This document shows positions 48,575-61,160 of a stretch of DNA of 64,000 nucleotides, one piece after another. The position numbers and the translations under genes were made by a program. Origin of the DNA: Varroa destructor (lineage: Eukaryota; Arthropoda; Arachnida; Mesostigmata; Varroidae); assembly GCF_002443255.2 (NCBI RefSeq), contig NW_019211455.1, forward strand, positions 44,068,233 through 44,132,232, read 5' to 3'. The notes below the pieces were generated by a model. That model did no database searches, was not told the origin of the DNA, and saw only the letters and a program-made list of their open reading frames with translations. Positions within the stretch are counted from its first letter, which is position 1. Every line of letters begins with the position of its first letter.

Positions 48575-51500
48575 GGTAAGAGGAAGAAGAAATCCGGCAA
48601 GATGCGGCGTGGACAGCAACATCAGTGGCCGCCGGATGAGCTAAACTCACTAGCCAAATACTCGAAGACCTCAGCATCTAGTGACCACTGTTTGCCTGCA
48701 CTCGGGCACGACAGAGCGTCGTTCCCGGCTGGATATCGGTGGTAAGCGGCAGGCAGGTACCAAGCAGCTTTGATCCGTTCGCAAACCCCTCTTACTCACT
48801 TACTCCTATTCTCTCTGTTTTCCTACTCTTTTTCATTTTAACCAGTAAACGACAAGTGAGCCTCATTTGTCCTATGGGTGGGGCGGTTTTTGTCAGAATG
48901 GTGGCCGCGTGGTCCGAAGCTCCTAAGTTTCCTGTATCCCTCTACACCCAGGGAATCAGCCGTTCTTGCAACTGCTCACCGCTTCCAACGCCCCACGTGG
49001 TCGCAGCAGCAGCGCTGTCGACTCCCTGCCTGCCTTCTGCAATAGGGCAGAACTTCGATAGCAAACAGTGGGCGGAGTTAGTGACTGAGGAGTGAGTTTA
49101 TCTGTTGAATTCAGGAGATTTGTCAGGGGCGGAGGATTGCGCGGAAGGTAGAGCAGCAAAAGCTGCTTTCACGTCTCCCATAAAGGACCTGAAAAAGTCC
49201 CCTTGTCGAACTAACTCCTGAGCTTCTGTCTGTTCGCTCTGGGTACAACCTTCACTTAGCAGTCAACCACTCCCACTGCTTAACGATAGCAACGAGCTGC
49301 GAGTCATATGGACGAGGGGATCCCGGACGCTTCGCCGTTAGGGAAAACAAGTAAAGGTGGGCAAAGAGGGCACAGAAGCGGACAACAACGACATTGCAAT
49401 GAGGAGAAGAAGCGTTGTTGGCATCGAACGATGAATCGGCCGTTGCAATAGCCGCGACTCTGCCGGGAACAACGAAGACTCGTTGTGAAAACGCAGAGAG
49501 ACAAGAGTTCAAGGTAGATTGGAAGAAATAGATGGATCCTATGTCTGTTCGCCCGTCCCTACGGCGCCCCGATGGTGATGGCAGCGCACAGTTGGTGGCT
49601 GCGTACCTAGAGAAGGGCCAATTAGACAAGGAACGATTGGTCTGTTTTAGGAATTTGTCCTATCAGGAACAGACGAACACTGCCAATGGAACATAGAACA
49701 TTTTACTACTAGCAAGGAGAAGAACATCGAAAGAACGAAATAGGAAAGAAACCAGTAGTACAGGTCCAGGAAAAATGAAATCTCCTGATTTTACAGAACG
49801 GCCCCCGGCCTGACGAGTTCAATTCCGATGATAAAATGATTGCTGTTAAAGGACAATATAGTCTACCTAATCATGTATATATGTGCGTGCGAAAGGATAC
49901 TATAGCTATCTAGTATGTGTAAGGGCAATATTCAGATGTAGAAACAATATTCAGGCATAAGATCACGTGAAATCTAGTAGAAAAACCGGCAGTCAACGAA
50001 GCTATAGATACGAAGATTATATCCCTTATGTTTGAAGTTGAGTCGTATTTTTTTTAAAGAGCACTACGGTTTTGACCTTTTTATTTGCAACACTCAGACA
50101 ATGCACGTTCTAGCATAAACGTATGAATAAATTACATGCTTGCCAAGATTAAGATTAGTTGAATGCCAAAAAGTATAACGGCGCACTTGGAGCTGCGGGG
50201 GTTTCAAATCTTGATTTTACTGGTAATCTTCGTAGAGAACCTAGATAAAAATTGAATAAGGACAAAGCCTCTCATTGTGGATAAATGGAACCACTTCTTG
50301 GTGACATCCTTGTGCAGCAACGTTGTCTAAAGAAAAAAAATGTCAGTACGTAAGGAAGGACGTAAAAGATACGGCCCTCTTAACCACTTAAAGGAGCGGT
50401 GCGTTTTTCGGAGAAAAACGGCGTCGTTTAACCAGCGCAATCGGCCGACTTGGGATTGATGCTTGGAGACCACTGAGCGGATTTGTGTATCTAAGTATAG
50501 CCTCAAGGGGCATGCCAAAGCATGTGGAATGACTAAAAACTTATTCTACAGCCATTGGATAGTGCACGGCTGGAGATTGGTTCAAGTCTGTCGAATTATT
50601 AAAAAAAAACCGTCAACTTGCAGCTCAGGCCTAACCGGATTAAAGACCAACTGCATCTGGTTATGTAAACCGGTGTACACGACTAAACCTATAGAGGCTA
50701 CGAATACGTTATAATAATAATGATATATTATATATATATATGTCATATATAGTAAGTGTCAAATAATTTTTATCATTGTATGACAGTGGTTACATTTGGT
50801 CTAGTTCCTTTCACAAATAAACATATTTTTCAAAAATAAATAATTACAACCAATCGACAAGATGCAGATTGCAACAGATCATTTTCATTAACCTTCTTTT
50901 GAGGACGTGCTAACGTAAACGCAGTAGTTGTACGATCTCTACCTTTCGTTATTTTGGGCGCCTTAAAAAACCAAAAACTGCTGGCAAAAAAAAACTTGAA
51001 GTAAATAGATATGAACGAAAACTATGTTGAGCTATGTACAAATAGCTTACCCAAGCTGCTACAAGTTTTTCGAACTCGCAAATGTTTCCTCTTGCGTAAA
51101 CATTCACCCGCTGAGTACAGATTATCCAACGAGTTTGAACCTGTGTACCATACTTAAAATTTATAGTGCCACTATCGTTTACAGCCATGCTTCAATGTCG
51201 GCACTTGCCAGGGACACAAAAACACATCTGAATTTTTAGCACAGCCCTTTCTATCAGCTAAAAATGCTAATCAAACAAAAACAGCATTAGTGAATCTATA
51301 GCTAACTATTATGATCATAGTTTTGAAACCCTGAATACTTACCAGACGTAAAATATGAAACATCTATTGACTTCATAATGGCTCTAACAGAAGAGTGGCA
51401 TATCCAAGCCTAAGCACAGGTCTGATGCGTAGACCAGCCGAGCAAAATAGGACGCTTTTGCAACTGCAGTCGCGATATGGCTATACTTCACCCAGAGGGA

Positions 51501-52670
51501 AACGGGGTCCAACATCGACGCGTACTTGATGTACTTGATTCAACTATAGGCCTTCTAGACTATAGTAAAGTCGATCAGACACAAACAGCAGATTCAGGAT
51601 AAATCAGGCCCCAAATAAATATGGACACCGGTTTCAGCCTCTTAGCACACTTCTGGCTATTAAGTATTATTATTACCACTATTTTATATTATTGCAATAA
51701 CTAAGCAAGCTGCATGTACATAAGCCATTAGGAAGAAACACCACAAAATGCGTTTGCAGCTCATAACTACATTGATCACGGTGATATATGCTTCAGCACT
51801 ATTGTTCGATTAGCCAGCGGCAACGGAACTGCCTAGCCACACTTAGTTTCTTAACTATAATCATTATGATACAGCCCATTGGATATAATACCGTAGCCAC
51901 ATCGGTCTTCTAAAAGGACAGGGTTCCTTACAGCCATCTCCCTTTAATAGGAACCACATTCGGGCCACTGGGTACAACTTTGTATAGCCTTTTACTTTAA
52001 ACTATTATTTACGCACCATCAATCATTGCATAACACCATATGGCGACGGATAACTAACGTCATCATTGGCGAGAACCTGTGGGCAGCTTTAGAGGCAAAA
52101 AGTCACAATCAAATGTCAAAAAGAGACAACTAGAGCGGTGCTCTGCCCCTATCAGTGTGGTGGGCAACAAATCAAACAGCACCTGCCAGAACCATTGACA
52201 ATCTCTAACAGTTTTTTTTTTTATCTGCGATGACCTCATGCCTTATCCCGCACCGTCCCTAAGGTTATACACACAAAGTCCACAACTCCCAGCGTTATAG
52301 TCCCTTTTCTTCTTATGCCCAGTTCGGCCAGATATCAGCTGTTGCTGCCCACGGTATCGACAATTTAATAGAAGGAGTCCGGGTAGAGCTACTTTATCCG
52401 TCTAACGGCTGATGCTCTAAGGCTGGTGATGCTCTTTTATGAGACTAAGTCCAACCGCAAAAGAGCACAGAGGAGGGCCGGGCGGTTATAGAACCCATAC
52501 TACACCCCTTCTTTATACACATATTCAGAGTTCGTACCCTTGTTTCACCAACAACAGCAACAAAAAGCCGACTTCAGTGGGGAACATCGCCGGGGGAACC
52601 GAGTGATGCACAGACCGAGCCAGTCAAAAGCTATATATTGGCGCACGTTCGCCCGCTCACTCTTTCTTGC
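48575..52670. other. non-coding stretch with GC-rich frames on both strands
   Basis: At 48739-49629 long frames occur on both strands. The reverse one, 49252-49629, is open for 125 codons with no ATG; it contains a decent acceptor (CCCTTCTCTAG) but no good donor. I treat these as compositional. From 49700 to 52300 the sequence is AT-rich and holds an ATA/TA tract near 50710-50752 and a 9-bp tandem duplication at 51522-51539. Confidence 0.45.
49218..49241 (+). repeat. 24-bp dispersed near-repeat, copy 1
   Basis: CTGAGCTTCTGT, one variable base (C here), then TGTTCGCTCTG. The same string with T at the variable base occurs at 52843-52866. Similarity does not clearly extend beyond these 24 bases. 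Confidence 0.8.
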
Positions 52671-52686
52671 TATATATATATATATA
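52671..52686. repeat. (TA)8 microsatellite
   Basis: Eight TA units followed by GAAAAT. Confidence 0.9.
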
Positions 52687-52842
52687 GAAAATACTTATGC
52701 TACACTACGCGGATCGTAGGTAGTAGTAAATTTAGTCAACTCGGTCCTACTGAACAACAATGCAATGCACAGCCAAGTCAGTTACCCAGTTGACGACGGC
52801 TGACGAGTGACTCATACGCAAGTCAACTCGTTTCAGATACAG

Positions 52843-52866
52843 CTGAGCTTCTGTTTGTTCGCTCTG
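52843..52866 (+). repeat. 24-bp dispersed near-repeat, copy 2
   Basis: Matches 49218-49241 at 23 of 24 positions, same orientation. The flanks differ, so it may be the surviving core of an older interspersed element or a duplicated short segment. Confidence 0.8.
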
Positions 52867-53249
52867 CAAGATCTGCTTAGATTGACTTGGCTGACCGGTC
52901 GGAGCGTCACAATCGGGCTCGACCTAGCGATGGTCTGTTACTGCTGCTGCGGCGGTCATAAATATTTAGACTACTAGCGGCTGTCATATGGTAAGTCCTC
53001 CCAATTGCGGGCATAATCCTACAATACTATCTATGGCCCACACCGGTGCCACAAATGGCGTTAACGGGGTATTATTTAGTGGGGTACGAGGAAGCAACCA
53101 AGGCGAATGTACTGAAAGAGCGGTTTGGAATGTTATGTTCAGCCTTATATTGGACACGCTCTCGATATCCTCATGGAGAGCAATGAAACTCCAACAATGA
53201 TCCATGTTAATCCTCATCGAGGCGGTAGAGAGGGTACTCAACACGGCGA

Positions 53250-53261
53250 GGGGGGGGGGGG
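53250..53261 (+). repeat. G12 homopolymer
   Basis: Twelve or so consecutive G in GCGAG...GCACATC. Frames at 52984-53316 that cross or flank it on both strands look compositional. Confidence 0.85.
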
Positions 53262-53710
53262 CACATCTACATTTCTAGCCACGGCATGCCATGCTGTCCG
53301 AAACGTAAAGGCATAAGTGCGATTGGCACAACACCAGTAAAACCCATATTCGGTATAGTGACTTCTGTCATACCACTAAACTCGTAAATGGGGCGTAGGG
53401 GCAAGCGACAGGTCCTATTGAATCTTTGAGCGTGCATGAAATTGTTTTGCTCTTTTTTTTTGAAATTTTTTGAAACCGATAGGCCATATTGTTAAGGTCT
53501 GCATTCTTGACCTAACTACAAATGAGTTCCTCGCTAAGATAACATAAACTTTTGTGCACATTCGACCACCTAGCTATTTTACCTGATGACGAGTACATTC
53601 ACATAGATGTTCCCTATGTTCTGGTTCCGTAAACTTCTGGTAAACTACAAAGACAAAAGCAAAAGAAGTCTCATTTAATCAGTATGGTTTCACTACTTCG
53701 GTAGAGCTAT

Positions 53711-53731
53711 AAAAAAAAAAAAAAAAAAAAA
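53711..53731. repeat. A21 homopolymer
   Basis: Twenty-one A residues after GAGCTAT. It could be the poly(A) tail of a retroposed sequence, but I see no target-site duplication and no recognisable body upstream. Confidence 0.9.
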
Positions 53732-55110
53732 CTAAAGATGACATTTTCGATTCCTTTTTGATCAGCCAAGGGAAGACCATAAAGCCTGCATAAAACCCAG
53801 AACGACTTCAGAAGTTCGGGGTAGATCTCCAGATTCATTCTACTTACCATATATACCTAAAACCCACCTCAAAATTCAAAACCTACCATTGCATATACGG
53901 CGCTTTCCCATTCATTTAAATCTGAAATTAAACCATTTTTCCTTTGAGAGGTAGAACAAGCTGATCTCACGATTCGCCAATCTTTTCGTCTTGAACATTT
54001 AAGCAGAGTTGTGATCCCAGTGATAAAGACAACAGCACACGATCGAACGATATTATCTCACAGTAGTAGCACACGAGTTCACTCCCTTAGTATATCAATA
54101 GGAGCAGCAAAAGCTGAATAACCATTTACGATTATATATATATATATCACCTACGGGCATCCGCTTTCTGGCTTATCTGTGCACAATGCCGCCTGCGTTC
54201 TTTGCGATTTTGCAATGGAAATCCTGGTGTTCCTCTCAAACAGCCAACACCCCACAACGACCAGCCCCACAAGTCTGGGCGAGTAGTGCCCTTTGCAAAT
54301 GCTGCAATGCTCCGTGCGCATGCATAGAGGGATACAGTAAGGCGTATTCGGGTGATCATATCGCACGAAAGTGGGCCGACTAGAAGCGACCGACTGTCGT
54401 TGGCGTACGAATCAAACGAAAAGCTTTATCTCACTGCGGTCGCCGCTATGAATAGCGGCTTGGTTTGGGCCGACTTGTGAAACCTAGATATTTTGCTAGT
54501 CAGGCTAACACGAAAAGGGTATTTCTGTAAACTTATTACTATCGTTACTTGATATGGTAGCACTTTACGGCTCGCAAATATGTTGATATAACTAGACAGA
54601 GACATTCTAGATGTCGCATGAGAATGTTATGAGTTGCCATGTGAGAGGGTCTGAGGTCGCTTGCGATTGTTGGTAGTAGAATTTACTTGACATAGCCATA
54701 GATATGAGTATTTGTGTGGTAAATTGTGAAATTTAGCATGTCATATATCGATTCCCTGTCCAGTACTACTGCGTGCCTAAATATCTGCTTGTTTTATATA
54801 TCGACATACGAGAGAAGCTTCACGATCGGAACCCTAGAGTTGTGGGAAGATCTAAAGGGGTTAGCTGAGAGACCGGGCAGCCTAATACGAATGATTAAAC
54901 CATGAAAGTAGCTGCCCTCTTGAGAGAGATTATAGCTAGTCGAAAAGCTGGTAAGGTGGGCACTCCCAAGGGTTCCTAGCACAGGATTCTGTTGGGCTTA
55001 AGAAGCCACTTCTTATGTACATAGACCATGTATTTCGTCAGTCAGCTCTTTGCTTGCCATAAGGACCCATAAGGGAAATAAGGATTGAGATCTTGGCTCA
55101 CTCCTCATAT
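53732..55110. other. non-coding stretch
   Basis: A TA tract lies at 54132-54147. Overlapping frames on both strands at 54147-54383 coincide with a GC-richer patch, and I cannot choose a strand. A perfect 8-bp inverted repeat, GCCGCTAT-GA-ATAGCGGC, lies at 54442-54459. Confidence 0.5.
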
Positions 55111-55137
55111 CTCTGTTGGTTAATCCGTTTGTGGTTG

Positions 55138-55208
55138 TGAGTCTTCGATTTCAACTCGGAAAGGGTCATGCGAGGTCGCTCATCCACTTGCTTTTCCCGC
55201 TGTGCCAC
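55138..55208 (-). repeat. tRNA-derived relic (box A and degenerate box B)
   Basis: On the reverse strand TGGCACAGCGGG at 55207-55196 is a perfect match to the pol III box A consensus TRGCNNAGYNGG. About 38 bases further, GAGTTGAAATCG at 55157-55146 resembles a box B of the GAGTTCAAATCC type with two changes. Order, strand and spacing are those of a tRNA or the head of a tRNA-derived SINE. The acceptor and T stems do not pair properly, so it is a pseudogene or SINE fragment, not an active tRNA. A 14-base string around the box A (TTTCCCGCTGTGCC on the plus strand) recurs at about 3497-3510 without a matching box B. Confidence 0.4.
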
Positions 55209-55209
55209 A

Positions 55210-58200
55210 GTACGCGAATCAGGTATACCAATAGGGTGCTATCAAGATATTAGGAGACTGCCTGCTGTATGCTTACTATTTGTGTTTCTGCTGTGGTGGC
55301 TACATCACACGAGATAATGGCATCCTTATATTGAGCTAAGTTTCCCCGTATAAGACCTAGCCTATCGATGTTTACCGTGAAGCATAAGCCTTTCACAAGG
55401 TGTGACCTACTTAGGGATAATATTAAATATAGGCCGTCAACTTGCCTCGTGCCGATAGTATGTTTGCATTGATGATTTTTGTTAGTAGTTTCGATAGGGC
55501 TGTCTTTGTTCATGTTAACAAAGCTGTGTACAATATATGCTAATTATGCATGTGAACTCTGAAGTTAATTGAAGGCTTCAAGGAATTTAAGGATTGAACT
55601 AAAGAGAGATTGTCTAAAACAGATATGTAGACCGGCCCACTAAAAGCGAATGCGGACCTGGATATTCTATAGACACATCCGCAATATAAAAAGATCATTG
55701 AATAGTTCCCTATTATTCTTCACTTGAATCCATCTGTTTAAATTTATTAGTAATACGAAAAAATCTCTGCTGGAAAACGAAATCAAATGTATTCCAATAG
55801 AAGTATTACTATTCAGTCACAAGCTATCTCAGCTGATCTACCAGTATGTGTTTCGATTTGTGTGTACTATCCCGTGTGCTTAGTTAGAAAATTTTCGCGG
55901 AAGACTCAAGAGTGCAGTTAGTTGTAACATATGTAACTTCGAAAAAACCATCATATGGTAAAGCTTTTTTTGAACAAATTATCGGTTTTCTTTAGCAGTC
56001 ATAATCTCTAAACGCTGGCTAAGAACCTAACGTTCAACGCGTTGCAAAAAAAGACTCACTGTGTCACTGCCGAAACCTCTAAGTAGGTGTACTTTGAAGT
56101 TAGTTTCTGGAAGGGCTATAAATAACTTCCCTGCAAGCAATCTAGTAATGTCCAATTGAATCATAATATTCAAATAAACAAATACAATTTACCAAGCACA
56201 AATACGAAACGGTCTCATACAGAGAACGGAAATCGCGTTTGCGCGAAAGCCGGAACTTGAATGCTCATCTTCAGTCTCATAAATTCGACGAACATAGTAA
56301 TTTTGCACACATCTTCATTTGTCCGTTGCAGATAATTCCGTAGGGAGTCTTTTTGTGATATTTGAAATTCGTTCCTATTACGATATCTTCTATGACCCAG
56401 CTAGCTGATCCTTTATATAACATCCGTATACCGGTTTCGAGCCCAGCATCTGCACTACAGATATATCCTCAATTAGATTTAAGAGCTTAGTTTCATTTAG
56501 TAGGGATCCGGCTGTTTACCCATGTATGCATCCATAATGTATTTAGATGCCTGCAACGTATTTGATGGCTGCTTTTAATAACCTCAACCGCTGCAGTCTC
56601 GCATGTGCTTGCGATGCCATATTCCCTTTTACCTATTCTTGTATAAGATCCGAGAATGTTCCGCAAGTTAAGCCCCGAGCATTTCACTTTATGGTGGGTA
56701 GCGTAATGCCAATCTAGTTATCATTTCAGGAATAGATTGTGGGGTGTACACTGAATGTTGCATTTGGCCATCGTAAGCTGATAGTGCATACACCGGTGTA
56801 CTAGCAGCGCAAATGGCCTCGTCAATGGATCCGTACCAAAACTGGGAATTACGCGGTTTGACCTGGGCCGAATCGAGGCGACTTTGCTCGCCGAGGGTGA
56901 TTCATCAAAATATAAAACTTTTAGGGCTTTTCTCCTGTTACTGTATTGCCTTGTTTCCCGCCATTTCACTGAACAGCCGGCCGAAAGTAACGTCGTCCCC
57001 ATCGATATTGTTCCAGTGGATTTGGCAGTCCTGCCTGTAGTGGTCGCCGTTTATGTTGCTTAACAATTCGACGCCTATCTGACTCTTTTGGGTGATTGGT
57101 CCCTCGGCTCGCTGCTGGTTCGCCGGCTTTTATTAGTCTCTTAGCGGTGGTGACTTGATCAGCCGAACCATGAGCAGCAGTAGTAGTAGTGGTGATCGTA
57201 ACAAAAGCGAGCGGCCATGAGTTTCAGGGACGGCGAATACGATCGAATTAACAGCACAGCGAAGTCGAACACCCCCATGTCTAAAAGTCGAACAAGGCTG
57301 CTATTGACGGAGGGTGTGATGTCCTGCAGTTCGTATTGTCTATGATGAAGAGTAAACGCTGATGCGTACATGCACACGGTAACATTATTCAATATACGAA
57401 TTGACCGGATCCGTGAATCACACGAGACGCAGACAGTTACAGTCACAGCTGGCTTCCTTCATGGTTAGGAGAGGCTGTGAGAGCAGTTTCCATGACCAAA
57501 ATAGTCGTATGATCCGCTAATTTTGCCATATAATTTTCGTATCAATCCTAGCATATAATTGATTTAATAATAAGGATGTGCTATAAATATATTTCGCCTG
57601 AAAGATGTTCGAACACGTATGTTCCAATAGAGATGCTTCTATGTTTGTATCGGTATGGCGATACTGTAATTTTATATGGAGTTCATATTTCGTTCGTAAT
57701 GGCCGTGTTTAGGACGTTGGGCCCATGTTCAGCCCATCGATAGGACAGTCAAGGGCAGTTTAATAAACGCTCAAGTCATCAAAACGGTACTAAAGACAAT
57801 AGTGATTCAGCTCGAGAAAAGATATAGTGTTAACCGTTATAAGTATTTACCGACAAAACTAAAACTGCATTAAATCGGGTATGTTTCTCGGGAGTCGAAC
57901 AGCTTTGGGGGTGTCGTCGCGTGCATCGGCGTGTGTGGGTGTGTCCCTCTCTACACGAATACAAATAAGTAATTACTGTTACGGTCTGAAATGATTAGCT
58001 ACGCGTAGAGAGAAAAGAAGTTTAACTATTTTGGGTGAAAATTACTGCCACCAAGTTTGAGGCTAACTTGAAGTGCCGTCAAGAATAATTACAGTACACC
58101 AAACTCTAAGTGAGTTTTCTAAGACAAATATCAAAATCCTTGAGTCCTATGTGAAGCCGTGTAGAAGCTCACCTGTTTATTAAGTAGATCTAAAGATCGA

Positions 58201-59608
58201 ACGATCTGATTCGCTTACTACGTATAGTTAAAGCTAGCGACAGCTAATGGAGTGTGATCAAAATCGTGTATGCCGTTAAAGTTTAGCAAAACTGTCGCTT
58301 CTGTTTGCTTGTTGGAGAACAACTTGTCCCTATCACTCGATTAGGAAGCATATTTTCCATACAATAAGGTATCGTACGATGATGAGAAGTTGGCAGATAG
58401 ATACATTTATATCGTGAAATTATTGCATATAAAATAACACAGTGTAATTAAACTGTCACATGGTAAAACGGTGCGCAAATTGGGAGCGCACAACTTACCA
58501 TGAGCATGAATTAGCACAGTCTTGTTGTGTAACTTACTGTAATGTAAGAAAAAATGTATGGAAAATAACAGATTTAAATCTATTGAACGGCTACGAACTA
58601 AAGCAGTAAAAATGTTTCGGGCTTTGCACCCGGTACTGCCATTAAGTATCGCTTCAAACGGCTGACTCACAACACGAAACAAGATATATTTCTACACGCT
58701 ATTAGACTTACACACAAACACGCCATGTTTGGATACTCTAACCCAGCTGGTTGTTTTCTAGACCGGTTTCCGCCAATGCACATAATAGCCTTTACTTACC
58801 GTAAATCATAGGGTGCGAGGATAAGAATATTTTCATTGCCTATGCAGATTCTGTCTGGTAGCGCTGTCATTAACTTAACATAATTCAACTTAGCTAAAAA
58901 CCATTCTGTTTTTTTTCCGTTCGTTACGCGCACCCTGTCAATCTTCAAGCAGCTAGAAGAAAAACGACCCTTTCAACAATTGCATAGACGTCGTCTAAAG
59001 CACCCAAAGCGAAGTTTAACATGCTTGCTACATCAGCGTACCGCGTCGTGTACAGCCGACCTTACCGTCGGCTTCTTTATGAGCATTTCATATATCGTTG
59101 TTGTTCGACTTATTTGGGTATAGCACCTCCGATAAAGACGGTAAAAAATACGGCATCGGCTAACAACTAACCACCCAAGCAACAGGTTCACAGGCCTACA
59201 GACGTATACGATGGAGCTGGTCCATCTAGGACATCATGATTACGCTACTGAAAATAGTAGATTCCGTGCAACACTTTCAGCCCCCTTCTTAGAGCCCGCT
59301 GGCTGGCTGGCCGGCCGTCACTCTAAAGAACGTAAGCGTCACACCATATCAGAACAATATCCATAATGCAAATCATAATGGTATCAATAATGGAGTAATG
59401 ATAATAGAAATAATCGTAGTAACGGTAAACGGTGTCGCTATCAAATGGTCCATTCTGAGTCTGTTCTCGTCTGAAGTACAACGAAGCCAGGCTGACAACA
59501 GAAGTACTTTAGAAAATCGGCTAAAAAAAAACTGTTCGATTTGATGTACCACAATGTTTTTTCGCTTTTTTTCTTCTTCTTCCTGTAAACTTCATCTTGT
59601 TGTTGAGA
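55210..59608. other. non-coding stretch, nothing firm
   Basis: Frames are under about 95 codons and mostly start at non-ATG codons. AGC/AGT triplets at 57175-57191 make a short microsatellite. No exon with two good splice sites was found by eye. Confidence 0.5.
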
Positions 59609-59644
59609 GGGGGGAGGGGGAGGGGGAGCAGGTGGGGTTCGGGG
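59609..59644 (+). other. strong G-quadruplex motif
   Basis: Five G-runs (six, five, five, four and four G) separated by A, A, AGCAGGT and TTC, immediately after a pyrimidine-rich TTCTTCTTC stretch at about 59571-59581. This meets the usual G4 rule with room to spare and also gives strong purine/pyrimidine strand asymmetry. Confidence 0.85.
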
Positions 59645-59738
59645 CGGTGCTCGTCTACGGTTGCTCAGGATAAGTACGTGGGTAATGCAGCTATTTCCCT
59701 TCCTTTTCGCCAGTTGTTGCTGTCATCAAATGATCGAA

Positions 59739-59761
59739 TGACTGTCATTGGATGACAGTCA
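59739..59761. repeat. perfect 10-bp hairpin
   Basis: TGACTGTCAT, a three-base loop TGG, then ATGACAGTCA. The right arm includes the ATG of a plus-strand 101-codon frame (59752-60057), which is Val/Leu/Cys-rich, has a poor start context and is not otherwise supported. Confidence 0.8.
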
Positions 59762-61160
59762 CGCTGGCCGAAGAAGCTGAACTGAAAATCGTTCTTGTTC
59801 GAGCGTTAGCTGGCCGTGTGCTTATTGTGCGTACTATTGTTACAGTGTTATCCGTGGAGTCATCTTATTTCATGGGTCGTTTGTGCTTTGCTGATATTTC
59901 TTCCGTGAAAATGTGCTTCTGTCTGCGACTCATATGCATACATTCATATAGCAAACTGACTGTTTGTGGTGTACTCTTCCTATTGCGTCGCATCGCAAAC
60001 TCGTGTGCGAAGATGTATCATCCTATTTTTATATGTTCTGTCATTATATTGGGGTAACTGGTGCTCCACCACCATTTAGAGTGAGTGGACGCTATCGCAG
60101 ACATATTGCGACAGATAGTCTCATTGATCGCAGCGTGGCACAAATCATGGAGACTAAATTGTTGCTTCAATGGTCATTTCCTCTTGTTTAGAATATTGTG
60201 AAAGCTGAAAAGAAAAATTAGGTGCAATTTTACATGTATACAAGATTCTGACGAAGGGAAAAAGCAGAACGGATAGAAACACAAGCGCTTTAGATGGCAT
60301 AGTAAACGAACGTCGAGCGAAAAATAGAAAATATCTAGTATGGAGGCGTCATAGCGTTTGACTGCTGCGTGCTTAACAATTTTAATAGAAAATGCTGACA
60401 CAGCAATGAGAATTCGTGCGAGGCGAATGTCACCGTTGGAGAAATTGTTTTTGCCTACAAAAAATATAGTAGGTTACGGTTATTAGATTTGATCTGTCAA
60501 TAGATCCGTTTATTTATTCGTCAGATAGACGCATATTTTTAAATTTTTTTTTATATCCCGCCTAATTCTGAAGGTGTTCTCGCAAAGGTAAAGTTTAGGT
60601 TTAAAATACACAAGAGCAATCCGTAGTTTGGCATTTGTCCTAGATTATTTATAACAATTATATTTGTCTGTTTATTACACTGTTTAATTGAAAAATATCT
60701 TATTTGTTATATGTATGCTTATATATATATATGTTTTGAAACGAATAGCTTGCTATACAATCATTTAGATTATAGGATTTTTTTTATTTTGTAGGATTTT
60801 TAGCAAACTGCATCTGGAGTACCGACCGTCCCTGAAACGTTTAACTGAGTCATTTCAGATAGGTTGGGTAACTCCTAGTAGGCCCTGCATATCATCCATA
60901 ATCTACTCAGTTGGGTGTCAGCGCTCGAGTAACGAATCGAGCAGTGTATACGTTCACGGTGGACGGACTTACATAGAACGTCTTTGGAGCTCGCAACCCT
61001 TGTGCTGGCTGCAGCTTTGGAGTTTTCCAGAGAAATGGGGACGAATATGGTCTTGTCGTCCTGAAAAAGTGATATCGCATTAGACGCGTCTCAAGGGCGG
61101 GTACACTACTTCAAGTTCTCCTGTCATTACTACAGCTGCTGTAGCAGTTCGGTTCCATTG
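59762..61160. other. non-coding stretch
   Basis: AT-rich with a (TA)n tract at 60720-60731 and T-runs near 60543 and 60778. Nothing recognised as a gene. Confidence 0.5.

Noticed and set aside
49252..49629. Reverse frame of 125 codons as a gene
   Set aside because: No ATG start and no good donor. The opposite strand nearby is equally open, so composition is the likelier cause.
59752..60057. Plus frame of 101 codons, hydrophobic, as a membrane protein
   Set aside because: Poor start context, no splice or poly(A) support, and hydrophobicity follows from T-rich codons.
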